From NCBI RefSeq assembly GCF_003026475.1, contig NZ_PYMC01000001.1, positions 558,001 through 622,000 on the forward strand: DNA of 64,000 bases, written 5' to 3'. Shown piece by piece: positions 55,428 through 64,000 of this stretch (position 1 is its first letter; every line of letters starts with the position of its first letter). The translations under genes were made by a program, and so were the position numbers. The notes beneath the pieces were generated by a model that saw nothing but the letters and a program-made list of their open reading frames with translations, was not told where the DNA came from and made no database searches. This DNA is from Photobacterium lipolyticum (GTDB taxonomy: Bacteria; Pseudomonadota; Gammaproteobacteria; Enterobacterales; Vibrionaceae).

Positions 55428-56195
55428 ATGTCAAAACCGCAAATCATCCAAGCCCCAGTCAGTGGCGCAGGGTACTTTTTTAAAGGCATGTCTTTAGCCA
55501 TGCAACCGGGGACCCGACGATTTGTCATTCTGCCTCTATTAGTTAACGTGCTGTTGTTTGGCAGTGCATTTGGTTTTGTCTTAAGTCAACTCAGTGATTG
55601 GATTAACAGCTGGTTAGCATCATTACCGTCATGGTTAGATTGGCTGTCATATTTGCTTTGGCCATTGCTTGCAATAGCAACGCTGGTAATATTTTCATAT
55701 CTCTTCAGTACCATCGCCAATTGGATTGCTGCGCCGTTTAATGGCTTACTGGCAGAACACCTCGAAGCCAAACTGACCAATAAGCCTGCGCCAGATGCGG
55801 GGCTAAAAGAGATAATGAAAGACCTACCGCGGATCATGGGTCGAGAATGGATTAAACTTAAGTATTACTTGCCAAAAGCTATTGGTTTACTCATCCTGCT
55901 TTGGATTCCGGCTATCGGCCAAACCGTTGGGCCGGTATTGTGGTTCTTATTCAGCGCATGGATGATGACCATCCAATATGTCGATTACCCATTTGATAAC
56001 CATAAAATTCCTTTTGAATCAATGCGTGATGCCTTGAAACTCAAACGAGGTAAATCACTCAGCTTTGGTAGTTTAGTCATGCTGTTTACCATGACTCCAA
56101 TACTGAACTTATTTGTCATGCCAATCGCCGTATGCGGCGCAACGGCGATGTGGGTCGATCATTACCGAGAGCAGATGATAGGTACTCGACACTAG
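55428..56195 (+). CDS. cysZ: CysZ, sulfate uptake membrane protein
   Basis: High-affinity sulfate transporter or channel that feeds cysteine synthesis. From ATG 55428 ([20 protein letters not shown]), with AAGGAG upstream, it has 255 residues; a longer in-frame start at 55356 lacks the family start. About four to six hydrophobic segments are visible and the motif [20 protein letters not shown] is typical. It precedes cysK on the same strand across 330 bases, a functional pairing. Confidence 0.95.
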   Translation: MSKPQIIQAPVSGAGYFFKGMSLAMQPGTRRFVILPLLVNVLLFGSAFGFVLSQLSDWINSWLASLPSWLDWLSYLLWPLLAIATLVIFSYLFSTIANWIAAPFNGLLAEHLEAKLTNKPAPDAGLKEIMKDLPRIMGREWIKLKYYLPKAIGLLILLWIPAIGQTVGPVLWFLFSAWMMTIQYVDYPFDNHKIPFESMRDALKLKRGKSLSFGSLVMLFTMTPILNLFVMPIAVCGATAMWVDHYREQMIGTRH

Positions 56196-56204
56196 GCACT
56201 AGGC

Positions 56205-56231
56205 ACAAAGGAGAGGTTAACTCTCCTTTGT
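56205..56231. terminator. Intrinsic terminator of cysZ
   Basis: Perfect 11-bp arms ACAAAGGAGAG/CTCTCCTTTGT with a GTTAA loop, 10 bases past the stop. The T-run is short. Confidence 0.75.
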
Positions 56232-56525
56232 TATTTCAAATGCTACGAGCAAAATACGCCTTGCTCGTTCTAAATTGAACATTCAAAAAATAACCTACTC
56301 ATTATCAATCAGCTACCGTATACGAAGTCCAAGAACCTTTCCCATCAGCCTTAGACCATAGGCCAACTCTTTCCACGACCGCACTTCCCTCTCGAACCTC
56401 GAACCTAAAATTTAGGGTCTTCCTTTATAACAATAAGATATAACAATAAATTACTTTCCAAATACCGATGACGGTTTATCCTTACTCTATCTGAAATTAG
56501 AACGTGTCATGAAGGAACGACAAGC
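56232..56525. other. Spacer cysZ / cysK (about 294 bases) with CTAG-family debris
   Basis: Begins after the cysZ terminator. It has degenerate repeat words near 56383-56410 (CTCTCGAACCTCGAACC) matching the family at 24530 and 29515, and probably the cysK promoter. The repeat CACTAGG-CACTAGG at the end of cysZ (56190-56203) gives that gene its TAG stop. Confidence 0.5.
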
Positions 56526-57494
56526 ATGAGCAAGATTTACGAAGATAACTCCTTAACGATTGGTAATACTCCACTAGTACGTCTGAACCGCGTAAGTAAA
56601 GGTAACGTTCTGGCTAAAGTTGAAGCCCGTAATCCAAGCTTCAGCGTTAAATGCCGAATTGGCGCAAATATGATTTGGGATGCCGAGAAAAAAGGCCTAT
56701 TAAAAGAAGGTGTTGAACTGGTTGAACCAACCAGTGGTAACACTGGTATTGCTCTGGCTTTCGTTGCTGCAGCACGCGGTTATAAGCTGACACTGACCAT
56801 GCCTGAAAGCATGAGCCTTGAGCGCCGTAAGCTCCTTAAAGCATTGGGAGCTAATTTGGTGCTGACCGAAGCACCAAAAGGTATGAAAGGTGCTATTGAT
56901 AAAGCAGAAGAGATTGTGGCGTCAGACCCAGGTAAGTATCTGTTACTGCAGCAATTTAACAACCCTGCCAACCCTGAAATTCACGAAAAGACGACTGGCC
57001 CGGAAATTTGGGACGCAACCGATGGTGGCGTTGATGTCTTCGTTTCTGGTGTCGGAACAGGCGGTACGCTGACAGGCGTTAGCCGTTTTATTAAACAGCA
57101 AAAAGGCAAAGCCATTACAACGGTTGCCGTTGAACCTTCCGAGTCGCCGGTTATTACCCAGACCCTGAACGGCGAAGAAGTGAAACCGGCACCTCACAAA
57201 ATTCAAGGGATCGGTGCGGGCTTCATTCCTGGCAACCTTGAGCTGTCTCTGATTGATGAAGTTGAACGCGTCAGCTCTGAAGAGTCAATTACAATGGCAC
57301 GTCGCCTGATGGAAGAAGAAGGCATTCTGGCTGGTATCTCTTCCGGTGCCGCAGTGGTGGCTGCAAACCGCATTGCTGAACGCCCAGAATTTGCCGGTAA
57401 AAATATTGTTGTTGTGCTACCAAGTTCAAGTGAACGTTACCTGTCCACGGCTCTGTTTTCAGGTATTTTCACAGATAAAGAAACCCAACAGTGA
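56526..57494 (+). CDS. cysK: Cysteine synthase A (O-acetylserine sulfhydrylase)
   Basis: Makes cysteine from O-acetylserine and sulfide using pyridoxal phosphate. The 322-residue protein has the PLP lysine K42 in [11 protein letters not shown], the substrate loop [12 protein letters not shown], the phosphate-binding [11 protein letters not shown], and C-terminal [11 protein letters not shown]. Length is normal for CysK. It is followed by a terminator and then the pts operon. Confidence 0.98.
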   Translation: MSKIYEDNSLTIGNTPLVRLNRVSKGNVLAKVEARNPSFSVKCRIGANMIWDAEKKGLLKEGVELVEPTSGNTGIALAFVAAARGYKLTLTMPESMSLERRKLLKALGANLVLTEAPKGMKGAIDKAEEIVASDPGKYLLLQQFNNPANPEIHEKTTGPEIWDATDGGVDVFVSGVGTGGTLTGVSRFIKQQKGKAITTVAVEPSESPVITQTLNGEEVKPAPHKIQGIGAGFIPGNLELSLIDEVERVSSEESITMARRLMEEEGILAGISSGAAVVAANRIAERPEFAGKNIVVVLPSSSERYLSTALFSGIFTDKETQQ

Positions 57495-57531
57495 TCACAC
57501 TTTTAAGTAATCCATAACCAATTCTTGCCTT

Positions 57532-57556
57532 AAAAAGCCCCTTCCGGGGCTTTTTT
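57532..57556 (+). terminator. Intrinsic terminator of cysK
   Basis: Stem AAAAAGCCCC/GGGGCTTTTT with a TTCC loop and TTTTTT, 37 bases past the stop. The remaining 250 bases to ptsH hold the pts promoter region, AT-rich, with no clear motif noted. Confidence 0.9.
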
Positions 57557-57809
57557 GTTGCATTTTTCCTTTACGTTTAATATAAACTTGCAATGTTTTA
57601 ATTTAAGCATCGAATTAAAAGGTTAAACTTTGACCGTAAAGATGCAACCAAGACAAAAAATCTCATGAAAATTTGACTTGGGTTAAGCTAAAACGACGAA
57701 CTGTTGGGTAGTTTGTACTTAGTATTGGCAAGCCAAGACTACACACGTTAAGCTTTCTTTCAGTTACGTAAATATTAAATAAATATTATATCGATAATCG
57801 GGGTGAAAA

Positions 57810-58067
57810 ATGTATCAGAAGCAAGTTGAAATTACTGCAGAAAACGGTCTACACACTCGTCCAGCGGCTCAGTTCGTTAAAGAAGCTAAAGGGTTCGACG
57901 CCGACATTACTGTTACTTCTAACGGTAAGAGCGCAAGTGCAAAAAGTCTGTTCAAACTACAAACACTAGGTTTAGTTAAAGGTACTCACGTAACTATCTC
58001 TGCTGAAGGTGCTCAGGCACAAGCTGCAGTAGACCACCTGGTTGCTCTAATGGACACGCTGCACTAA
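57810..58067 (+). CDS. ptsH: HPr phosphocarrier protein
   Basis: General phosphocarrier of the sugar phosphotransferase system. The 85-residue protein has active H15 in [12 protein letters not shown] and the S46 region [15 protein letters not shown]. It starts at ATG 57810 after GGGGTG. First gene of ptsH-ptsI-crr. Confidence 0.98.
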   Translation: MYQKQVEITAENGLHTRPAAQFVKEAKGFDADITVTSNGKSASAKSLFKLQTLGLVKGTHVTISAEGAQAQAAVDHLVALMDTLH

Positions 58068-58121
58068 TTCGCCGTCTGTTTATTACGTTCCCTAGTTTTT
58101 TAGTTAATTTAAGGTAAGGCT

Positions 58122-59849
58122 ATGATTTCAGGTATCCTGGCATCTCCTGGTATTGCTTTTGGTAAAGCACTGCTACTACAAGAAGACGAGATTGTTCTTA
58201 ACAAGACTCCAATCTCTGCAGACCAGATCGATAACGAAATTCAATGTTTCTTCGACGCTCGAAAAAAATCTTCTGAGCAACTAGAAGTAATCAAAGAAAA
58301 AGCACGTATCACCTTCGGTGAAGAGAAGGAAGCGATCTTTGAAGGTCACATCATGTTGCTGGAGGATGAGGAGCTTGAAGAAGAAATCATAGCCTTCATT
58401 AAAGACAACAAAGCATCTGCAGCCCTTGCTATTCACTCTATTATCGAAGAGCAGGCAACAACGCTAGAATCTTTAGATGACGAATACCTGAAAGAGCGTG
58501 CAACGGATATCCGTGATATCGGTAGCCGTTTCGTCAAAAACGCATTAGGTATCAGTATCGTTAACCTAAGTGCAATTAATGAAGAAGTGATTCTGGTTGC
58601 AAACGACCTGACGCCTTCTGAGACGGCACAAATCAATCTGGATTACGTACTTGGCTTCATTACTGATATCGGTGGCCGTACTTCGCACACCTCTATCATG
58701 GCGCGTTCTCTTGAGCTACCTGCAATCGTAGGTACCAACGATATTACAACTCGTGTTCATAATGGTGACATGCTGGTTCTTGATGCAATCAACAACCAAA
58801 TCGTGATCAACCCAACACAAGCCGAGTTAACTAAATTCAAAACGATCCGTGACGAGTACCAGGCTGAGAAAGATGAGCTTGCGAAACTGAAGGATCTACC
58901 TGCAATTACCCTTGATGGTCAGCAAGTAGAAGTTTGCGGTAACATCGGTACCGTTAAAGACTGTGACGGTATTAACCGTAACGGCGGTGAAGGTGTTGGC
59001 CTGTACCGTACCGAATTCCTGTTCATGGACCGTGACTCTCTTCCAACCGAAGATGAGCAGTACCAGGCGTATAAAGACGTTGCTGAAGCAATGCACGGCG
59101 AGTCAGTGATTATCCGCACCATGGATATCGGTGGCGACAAGGATCTCCCATACCTGGATCTGCCTAAAGAAATGAACCCGTTCCTGGGCTGGCGTGCAAT
59201 TCGCATCAGTCTGGATCGTCGTGAAATTCTACGTGATCAGTTGCGTGCAATTCTACGTGCATCTGCACACGGTAAGATCCGTATCATGTTCCCGATGATT
59301 ATTTCTGTAGAAGAAATCCGTGAACTGAAAGCAGCTATCGAAGAATACAAAGCTGAACTACGCACTGAAGGCCTTGCCTTCGACGAGCAAATCGAAATCG
59401 GCGTAATGGTGGAAACACCTGCAGCAGCTGCTATCGCTCACCACCTTGCTAAAGAAGTATCCTTTTTTAGCATTGGTACAAACGACTTAACCCAGTATAC
59501 TCTTGCAGTTGACCGCGGAAATGAGCTTATTTCTCATCTATATAACCCGCTATCACCTGCAGTACTGACTGTGATCAAGCAAGTTATCGATGCTTCTCAC
59601 AAAGAAGGTAAGTGGACTGGCATGTGTGGCGAGCTAGCAGGTGACGAACGTGCTACCCTATTGCTATTAGGTATGGGTCTGGACGAGTTCAGCATGAGCG
59701 GGATTTCAATTCCACGCATTAAGAAAGTTATCCGTAACGCTAACTTTGCTGATGTTAAAGCTATGGCAGAGCAAGCACTTGCTCTACCAACGGCTGCTGA
59801 AATCGAAGCACACGTAGAAAAATTCATCGCAGAAAAGACCATCTGCTAA
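58122..59849 (+). CDS. ptsI: Phosphoenolpyruvate-protein phosphotransferase (enzyme I)
   Basis: Transfers phosphate from phosphoenolpyruvate to HPr. The 575-residue protein has the phospho-histidine H189 in [13 protein letters not shown], the substrate-binding [15 protein letters not shown] region and the conserved late cysteine in [11 protein letters not shown]. Length equals that of E. coli enzyme I. It lies 54 bases after ptsH and 40 before crr. Confidence 0.98.
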   Translation: MISGILASPGIAFGKALLLQEDEIVLNKTPISADQIDNEIQCFFDARKKSSEQLEVIKEKARITFGEEKEAIFEGHIMLLEDEELEEEIIAFIKDNKASAALAIHSIIEEQATTLESLDDEYLKERATDIRDIGSRFVKNALGISIVNLSAINEEVILVANDLTPSETAQINLDYVLGFITDIGGRTSHTSIMARSLELPAIVGTNDITTRVHNGDMLVLDAINNQIVINPTQAELTKFKTIRDEYQAEKDELAKLKDLPAITLDGQQVEVCGNIGTVKDCDGINRNGGEGVGLYRTEFLFMDRDSLPTEDEQYQAYKDVAEAMHGESVIIRTMDIGGDKDLPYLDLPKEMNPFLGWRAIRISLDRREILRDQLRAILRASAHGKIRIMFPMIISVEEIRELKAAIEEYKAELRTEGLAFDEQIEIGVMVETPAAAAIAHHLAKEVSFFSIGTNDLTQYTLAVDRGNELISHLYNPLSPAVLTVIKQVIDASHKEGKWTGMCGELAGDERATLLLLGMGLDEFSMSGISIPRIKKVIRNANFADVKAMAEQALALPTAAEIEAHVEKFIAEKTIC

Positions 59850-59889
59850 TATAGCTGCAGATAGAATAACAACGCTTAGGAGCAACGAT

Positions 59890-60399
59890 ATGGGTCTGTT
59901 TGACAAATTGAAGAAGCTGGTTTCTGACGACAGCAACGAAGCTGGTGCAATCGAAATTATCGCACCACTTTCTGGCGAAATCGTAAACATCGAAGATGTG
60001 CCAGATGTTGTTTTTGCAGAGAAGATCGTTGGTGACGGCATCGCTATCAAGCCTGCTGGAAACAAAATGGTTGCACCAGTAAACGGTACAATCGGCAAGA
60101 TCTTCGAAACCAACCACGCTTTCTCTATTGAGTCTGACGATGGTATTGAGCTTTTCGTTCACTTCGGTATCGATACTGTTGAACTGAAAGGTGAAGGCTT
60201 CACTCGCATTGCAGAGGAAGGCCAAACTGTTAAAGTCGGTGACACTGTTATCGAATTCGATCTTGCGCTACTGGAAGAGAAAGCAAAGTCAACTCTGACT
60301 CCTGTTGTTATCTCTAACATGGACGAGATCAAAGAACTGAACAAACTTTCTGGCGCAGTGACTGTGGGTGAAACTCCAGTTCTACGCATCAAGAAGTAA
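59890..60399 (+). CDS. crr: Glucose-specific enzyme IIA (EIIA-Glc)
   Basis: Soluble phosphocarrier and central regulator of catabolite control. The 169-residue protein has both active histidines, H76 in ETNHAFS and H91 in [12 protein letters not shown] (75 and 90 without the initiator Met). The N-terminal [14 protein letters not shown] is the amphipathic helix seen in enteric EIIA-Glc. Ends the ptsHI-crr operon. Confidence 0.98.
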   Translation: MGLFDKLKKLVSDDSNEAGAIEIIAPLSGEIVNIEDVPDVVFAEKIVGDGIAIKPAGNKMVAPVNGTIGKIFETNHAFSIESDDGIELFVHFGIDTVELKGEGFTRIAEEGQTVKVGDTVIEFDLALLEEKAKSTLTPVVISNMDEIKELNKLSGAVTVGETPVLRIKK

Positions 60400-60417
60400 G
60401 ATTGCCTCAGTCTTAAC

Positions 60418-60446
60418 AAAAACGCCACCTTCGGGTGGCGTTTTTT
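60418..60446 (+). terminator. Intrinsic terminator of ptsHI-crr
   Basis: AAAACGCCACC/GGTGGCGTTTT stem with a TTCG tetraloop and TTTTTT, 18 bases past the crr stop. Confidence 0.92.
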
Positions 60447-60463
60447 GTTGGGGAAAAGAAAAA

Positions 60464-60512
60464 CGAGTTTCTAGGTGCGAGTATCTAGTCGTTACTCGCC
60501 CCTAGCTTCTCG
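60464..60512. repeat. CTAG-family palindrome between crr and the peroxidase gene
   Basis: A nested inverted repeat: CGAG-TTT-CTAG...CTAG-CTT-CTCG outer arms with GCGAGTA/TTACTCGC inside. It is a compact version of the spacer family at 37491-37527 and ends 7 bases before the peroxidase stop. Confidence 0.7.
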
Positions 60513-60518
60513 GAACTT

Positions 60519-61415
60519 CTACAAACTTTCCAACATCTCAACCGACGGTGCAAAGAAGTATGCGCCTGTAACTGCCTTCGTAAAACGCAGCATCTGATCC
60601 GATTGGCCATCCGTCTCGCCGTACATGCTCTTTAACATCGCATTGAAATTATGCTGAGTATGGCAATAGGCAATAAACAGCAAGCCGTGATCACCCGTTA
60701 CCGTGCCGTACGGCAAGCTGTGGCGTACAATCTTCAGCCCTTTACCTTCTTCTTTAAGATCAACGCGGCCAACGTGAGAAGCTGCGGGGACATCTTCCAA
60801 CTCAACAGAGTCCAGCTTAGTACGACCAATCACTTTTTCTTGCGCCTGAATATTCAGACGATTCCAAGCGGGCAGGTTATGCACGAATCGCTGAACCATC
60901 ACGAAACTTCCACCAGCAAACTCGCCATCTTTGATCAAAGCAACATCACTACGGGCTTCTGTGGTTTTCGGGTTTTCCGTGCCATCAACAAAATCAATCA
61001 TGTCACGTGAATCAAGGTACTTAAAACCATAAGTCTCGTCTAACACTTCAATATCTTTTGCTACAGGCTCAAGAAAGCAACGTAAGGTATAGAAGTTCAG
61101 ATCATGACGGCTTGAGTTTATATGAAGCAGAATATCCCCTCCCGTTGCAGGTGCCGTAATATCACCGTCACCAAGCGGCGTAAAATCATCAAATTCTGCT
61201 GGGCAGCCTTTCTCTAAAGACTGCCAAAATGCTTTACCAAAAGCCATACTCGCACGAAGATTGGCATCAGGCTGCTGCTCGTTCAGTGTTGCTAATCTGT
61301 GATGCAGCGATTTACATTGAGCTATAACCGCGTCCTTGCCTCCGATAACCTTCATGACCACATAAAGGGCAAAAGGTCCGGCTTCTGGCAAAACTGCGGG
61401 TTGTGCGATAGCCAT
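60519..61415 (-). CDS. DyP-type haem peroxidase (YfeX-like)
   Basis: Haem peroxidase related to E. coli YfeX. The 298-residue protein has the distal aspartate D144 in the DyP motif FVDGTENP, a probable proximal haem ligand H214 (ASHVGRVD) and R231 (RHSLPYG); in YfeX the matching residues are D143, H215 and R232. No signal peptide, so cytoplasmic. The start at 61415 is the first ATG. Substrate unknown. It is convergent with crr. Confidence 0.93.
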   Translation of the reverse strand: MAIAQPAVLPEAGPFALYVVMKVIGGKDAVIAQCKSLHHRLATLNEQQPDANLRASMAFGKAFWQSLEKGCPAEFDDFTPLGDGDITAPATGGDILLHINSSRHDLNFYTLRCFLEPVAKDIEVLDETYGFKYLDSRDMIDFVDGTENPKTTEARSDVALIKDGEFAGGSFVMVQRFVHNLPAWNRLNIQAQEKVIGRTKLDSVELEDVPAASHVGRVDLKEEGKGLKIVRHSLPYGTVTGDHGLLFIAYCHTQHNFNAMLKSMYGETDGQSDQMLRFTKAVTGAYFFAPSVEMLESL

Positions 61416-61583
61416 ATGATTCTCCTGAATATTATTAATTTGAACCTAGATAATTGATTATAACGTTTCCGGCATTTTTAACCGACCAAATCATTGCCAG
61501 CTATCGCATTTAACAATAGAAAACCTTTACAACACTACCGATGTTTATCAATATTAGCTCTGAAAAAAACAACATGGAGTTAG

Positions 61584-63182
61584 TTGCATATTGTGGGCCG
61601 AGTTTTTTCTCTTGCTTTATCTGCCATCCTGATAACTATAAGCTCTAGCGTTGCTGCGCTTGAGACTGTTACGCTTCAGCTTCGCTGGTTACATCAGGCG
61701 CAATCGGCGGGATTTTACATGGCAAAAGCAAAAGGCCTGTATCAACAAGCCGGTCTCAATGTTGTGATTAAACCCGGCGGCAATAACCAGGTTCCATTAA
61801 AAGAGGTGATCGCTAAACGTGCAGACTTTGGTGTGGGTAACACTGAGGTACTCATTGCCTATGGCCATGGTTTCCCTTTAGTCGCACTCGCGACAGTGTT
61901 CCAGCAATCTCCTTCTATTCTGATCACCACTGATAATAGCCACATCCAGACCCTCGATGATTTAGTGGGAAAAAAAGTGATGATGTTTTCTGGTACCGAA
62001 GATGCTGAACTCATTATGTTATTAGCTAAAAATAATATCGAGCTTACAGAATTTGAACAAGTTACTACCTCTGCCAATATTGAAGATTTGATTAGTGGAA
62101 AAATCGATGCTTTCAACGGCTATTTGACCAATGAACCCTATTACCTGAAAGAACGCGGTCTTAACTCTCTAATTTTTAACCCGGCAGACGACGGTATTAA
62201 TTTCTATAGCGATATCATCTTCACCCATCAGGATCTGGCACGAAATAAGCCAGAGCTCGTCGATCGTTTCCGTCAGGCGAGCATTGAAGGTTGGTACTAT
62301 GCCTTAAGCAACATTGAAGAAACCTTAGATGTTATCGAACAGCAATATCAGACCAACAAAACGCGCGCACATCTTCGGTTTGAGCTCACGACGGCAGCAC
62401 ACATGATCATGTCTGATTTAATCGAAATCGGGCGTATGAATCCAAATCGCTGGCAACATATTGCCGATCAGCTCGCCGCATTAAATATGTTGCCCGCGAC
62501 AACTATTGATGAGAAATTCCTCTACCCCTTACGCTCAGAGTTAACCTGGCTAGACATTAAAAGCTGGGTACAAATTGGTGCCATATTACTCACCTTAACT
62601 TCCTTAACTGCTTGCTATTTTTCATTTACAAACAATCACCTGAAAAAAGAAATCACTCGCAGAATTAAAGCAGAAGAAAAAGCGGAACGCATTGCTCGTA
62701 AAGACATGCTAACGGGGGTTGCCAACCGCTATGCATTAATTGAAACGCTGCATCAAACCGTCACCAACAGAAAAGACCGACAGCCCAATCCAGCCTTGCT
62801 GTTTATCGATTTGGATAATTTCAAAGTCGTAAACGATACCTATGGCCATCAAACCGGTGATCGGGTGCTACAACAGTTCTGCTCTCGAATGAATGGCCTG
62901 TTGCCAGAAAATGCTTTTTTTGCCCGGTTAGCGGGCGATGAGTTTATCGTATTGCTGCCGACAACAACTGAAAGCCAGGCTAATCAACTGGCGAAACAGG
63001 TTACAGCCTGTGCAAGTAAGCCTTTTATGATAGGACCCTATCAAATTCAGATCGGGGCCAGTGTCGGCACAACGATTTACCGCTCAGGTGATACACCCGA
63101 TTATTTTTTATCGCGTGCCGATAGCAAAATGTACGGCCATAAAAAACGCTCCCGACAGGAGCGTTATACCATTCAATCTTAA
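61584..63182 (+). CDS. Periplasmic NMT1/THI5-like binding domain fused to GGDEF domain
   Basis: Single-pass membrane sensor predicted to make cyclic-di-GMP. The 532-residue protein starts from TTG 61584 (GGAG upstream) with a signal sequence (about 1-25) and a THI5/NMT1-like solute-binding domain (about 28-320; LQLRWLHQAQSAGFYMAKAK), then a transmembrane helix (about 330-352), a short helical linker and a C-terminal GGDEF domain. The signature is AGDEF (450-454), a variant found in active cyclases. The RxxD inhibitory site is absent (PENA at that place). The ligand is probably a pyrimidine or thiamine-like compound but this is not shown. Confidence 0.88.
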   Translation: MHIVGRVFSLALSAILITISSSVAALETVTLQLRWLHQAQSAGFYMAKAKGLYQQAGLNVVIKPGGNNQVPLKEVIAKRADFGVGNTEVLIAYGHGFPLVALATVFQQSPSILITTDNSHIQTLDDLVGKKVMMFSGTEDAELIMLLAKNNIELTEFEQVTTSANIEDLISGKIDAFNGYLTNEPYYLKERGLNSLIFNPADDGINFYSDIIFTHQDLARNKPELVDRFRQASIEGWYYALSNIEETLDVIEQQYQTNKTRAHLRFELTTAAHMIMSDLIEIGRMNPNRWQHIADQLAALNMLPATTIDEKFLYPLRSELTWLDIKSWVQIGAILLTLTSLTACYFSFTNNHLKKEITRRIKAEEKAERIARKDMLTGVANRYALIETLHQTVTNRKDRQPNPALLFIDLDNFKVVNDTYGHQTGDRVLQQFCSRMNGLLPENAFFARLAGDEFIVLLPTTTESQANQLAKQVTACASKPFMIGPYQIQIGASVGTTIYRSGDTPDYFLSRADSKMYGHKKRSRQERYTIQS

Positions 63183-63193
63183 GCCGGTGAACG

Positions 63194-63598
63194 TTATACC
63201 GAAGTCACTTCAACATGAAGTTTTACCTGTTCATGGGAATCGTTATCAACCGTTTCAAATGATGTAGGCGAATTCAAACCCGTTGATAGTGTGGGTGAGA
63301 TAATGGTACGCCACGCACCGTCATCAAGACGCTCTTGTACCTTGAAAGCAATTATCACTTCTTCCGCTGATACTTCCAGCAACTCTGCACTACCAACCAG
63401 TTCACGCGCACTGCTCCCCTCTTCTGAGGTGCCGAAAAAAACCGTTTCTTCCCCAGGTAACAGAGACAGTGACGTATTTACCGTCTGCTTGGTATCTAAA
63501 CCAGTCAGTTCAAAGTTAACGTCTAATAACCAATCGGCCATGGCTAAAGGGCTTAACAGTGCACTAAAGAGCACTAAACCTTTACTCCATTCATTCAT
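63194..63598 (-). CDS. Secreted protein of unknown function
   Basis: A 134-residue precursor with an N-terminal signal (MNEWSKGLVLFSALLSPLAMA, cut after about 21). The mature part is acidic and beta-rich by composition, with no cysteines and no recognised domain. It lies 5 bases from the following membrane-protein gene, so the two are likely to be one transcript. Function not recognised. Confidence 0.7.
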   Translation of the reverse strand: MNEWSKGLVLFSALLSPLAMADWLLDVNFELTGLDTKQTVNTSLSLLPGEETVFFGTSEEGSSARELVGSAELLEVSAEEVIIAFKVQERLDDGAWRTIISPTLSTGLNSPTSFETVDNDSHEQVKLHVEVTSV

Positions 63599-63603
63599 TT
63601 GCT

Positions 63604-64000
63604 TTACCTCTCTATGGGCTTATCTGCAAATGTATTCCTGACTCGGGTGCTTCTCATCAAGTACAAGCTGAACCAAAGGGTAAGCAACATCGTCGTTGCG
63701 CGAGTCCAGCTGAATGCACCATGTGTGAGCGACAGGTGATACAGTTGCAGTAAACAATCAGTTATATAGGCAGCAAGTAATAGTTTTTTGCCGTGCTGCC
63801 ATAAAAAATTCATTACGTTGTGATTTTTATATCGCTGGCCGGATAACCACATCAACAGTAGTGCGGGTAGCCCTATCACCATACCGACATATAAGCTTTC
63901 TCGTAATGGATAGAAAATTGTCAGTATTTGCGATCCCTGATCGCGGCTGGCTCCAGCCATTACAAAGACAATCCACGCTTTGGCACTGAATGCCAAAGCT
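63604..64000 (-). CDS. DUF2919 (YfeZ-like) inner-membrane protein, N-terminus cut by window edge
   Basis: About 132 visible residues continue through the window edge without a credible start codon; roughly 20-25 N-terminal residues are probably outside. The visible part has three or four hydrophobic stretches and the DUF2919 motif AKAWIVFVMAGASRDQGSQI, then FYPLRESLYVGMVIGLPALL. In E. coli yfeZ is close to yfeX, the DyP peroxidase, as here. A TTG at 63996 should not be taken as the start. Confidence 0.8.
   Translation of the reverse strand, partial: ALAFSAKAWIVFVMAGASRDQGSQILTIFYPLRESLYVGMVIGLPALLLMWLSGQRYKNHNVMNFLWQHGKKLLLAAYITDCLLQLYHLSLTHGAFSWTRATTMLLTLWFSLYLMRSTRVRNTFADKPIER

Noticed and set aside
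63604-63996. DUF2919 protein starting at TTG 63996
   Set aside because: The reading frame stays open to the window edge and conserved family sequence is expected before it, so the true start is outside.

Overview
The window is chromosomal DNA of a marine gammaproteobacterium of the Vibrionaceae, most likely Photobacterium or a close relative. The reasons are the polar-type flagellar regulon (FlrA, FlrB and FlrC with RpoN), FlaG/FlaI/FliS next to the flagellins, the Vibrio-specific FlgO/FlgP/FlgT proteins, and the OmpU/OmpL-like porins. The genus is inferred; there is no 16S rRNA gene here.

Layout. (1) Positions 1-20271, minus strand: flhA (cut by the window edge), flhB, fliR-Q-P-O-N-M-L-K, fliJ-I-H-G-F-E, then flrC-flrB-flrA. 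These encode the flagellar export gate, C-ring/switch, MS-ring, ATPase complex and the two-tier sigma-54 regulators. (2) 20523-25864, minus: fliS, flaI, fliD, flaG and two flagellins, one with a sigma-28-type promoter and one with a sigma-54-type promoter. (3) 26164-39300, minus: flgL, K, J, I, H, G, F, E, D, C, B, then cheR and cheV. (4) 39429-43621: flgA, flgM, flgN (+), flgP, flgO (-) and flgT (+). (5) 43684-46053: tRNA-Arg(CCU), tRNA-Ala(GGC), a small secreted protein and gltX. (6) 46627-51379: two tandem copies of a convergent pair, a DUF2057 gene (+) facing a porin gene (-). (7) 51912-60399: ligA and zipA (-), cysZ, cysK, ptsH, ptsI and crr (+). (8) 60519-64000: a YfeX-like DyP peroxidase (-), a binding-protein/GGDEF fusion (+), an unknown secreted protein (-) and a DUF2919 membrane protein cut by the right edge (-).

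How it works together. FlrA should switch on the first tier (flrBC, fliE operon, flhA), FlrC the second (flgB, flgF, fliK, flaA, flgKL), and sigma-28, held by FlgM until hook completion, the last flagellin. The sequence supports this: sigma-54 -24/-12 elements lie in front of flhA, fliK, fliE, flrB, flaA, flgF and flgB (weaker ones before flgK and flgT), and TAAA/GCCGNTA sigma-28 elements lie before one flagellin and flgM. Palindromes of the form GTCA-N6-TGAC, like the Pseudomonas FleQ box, occur at flhA, fliE and flrB only, the three expected FlrA targets.

Less ordinary features. There is an intergenic repeat family built on CTAG. It includes two inverted ~205-bp elements that interrupt fliR/flhB and fliJ/fliK, short tandem arrays with 7-8-bp units, and palindromes with CGAG-NNN-CTAG arms. 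A 7-bp tandem array (nine copies) sits just upstream of the flgB sigma-54 promoter. The two porin mRNAs share a leader hairpin whose stem sequence differs while pairing is kept. No CRISPR array, prophage or complete insertion sequence was seen.
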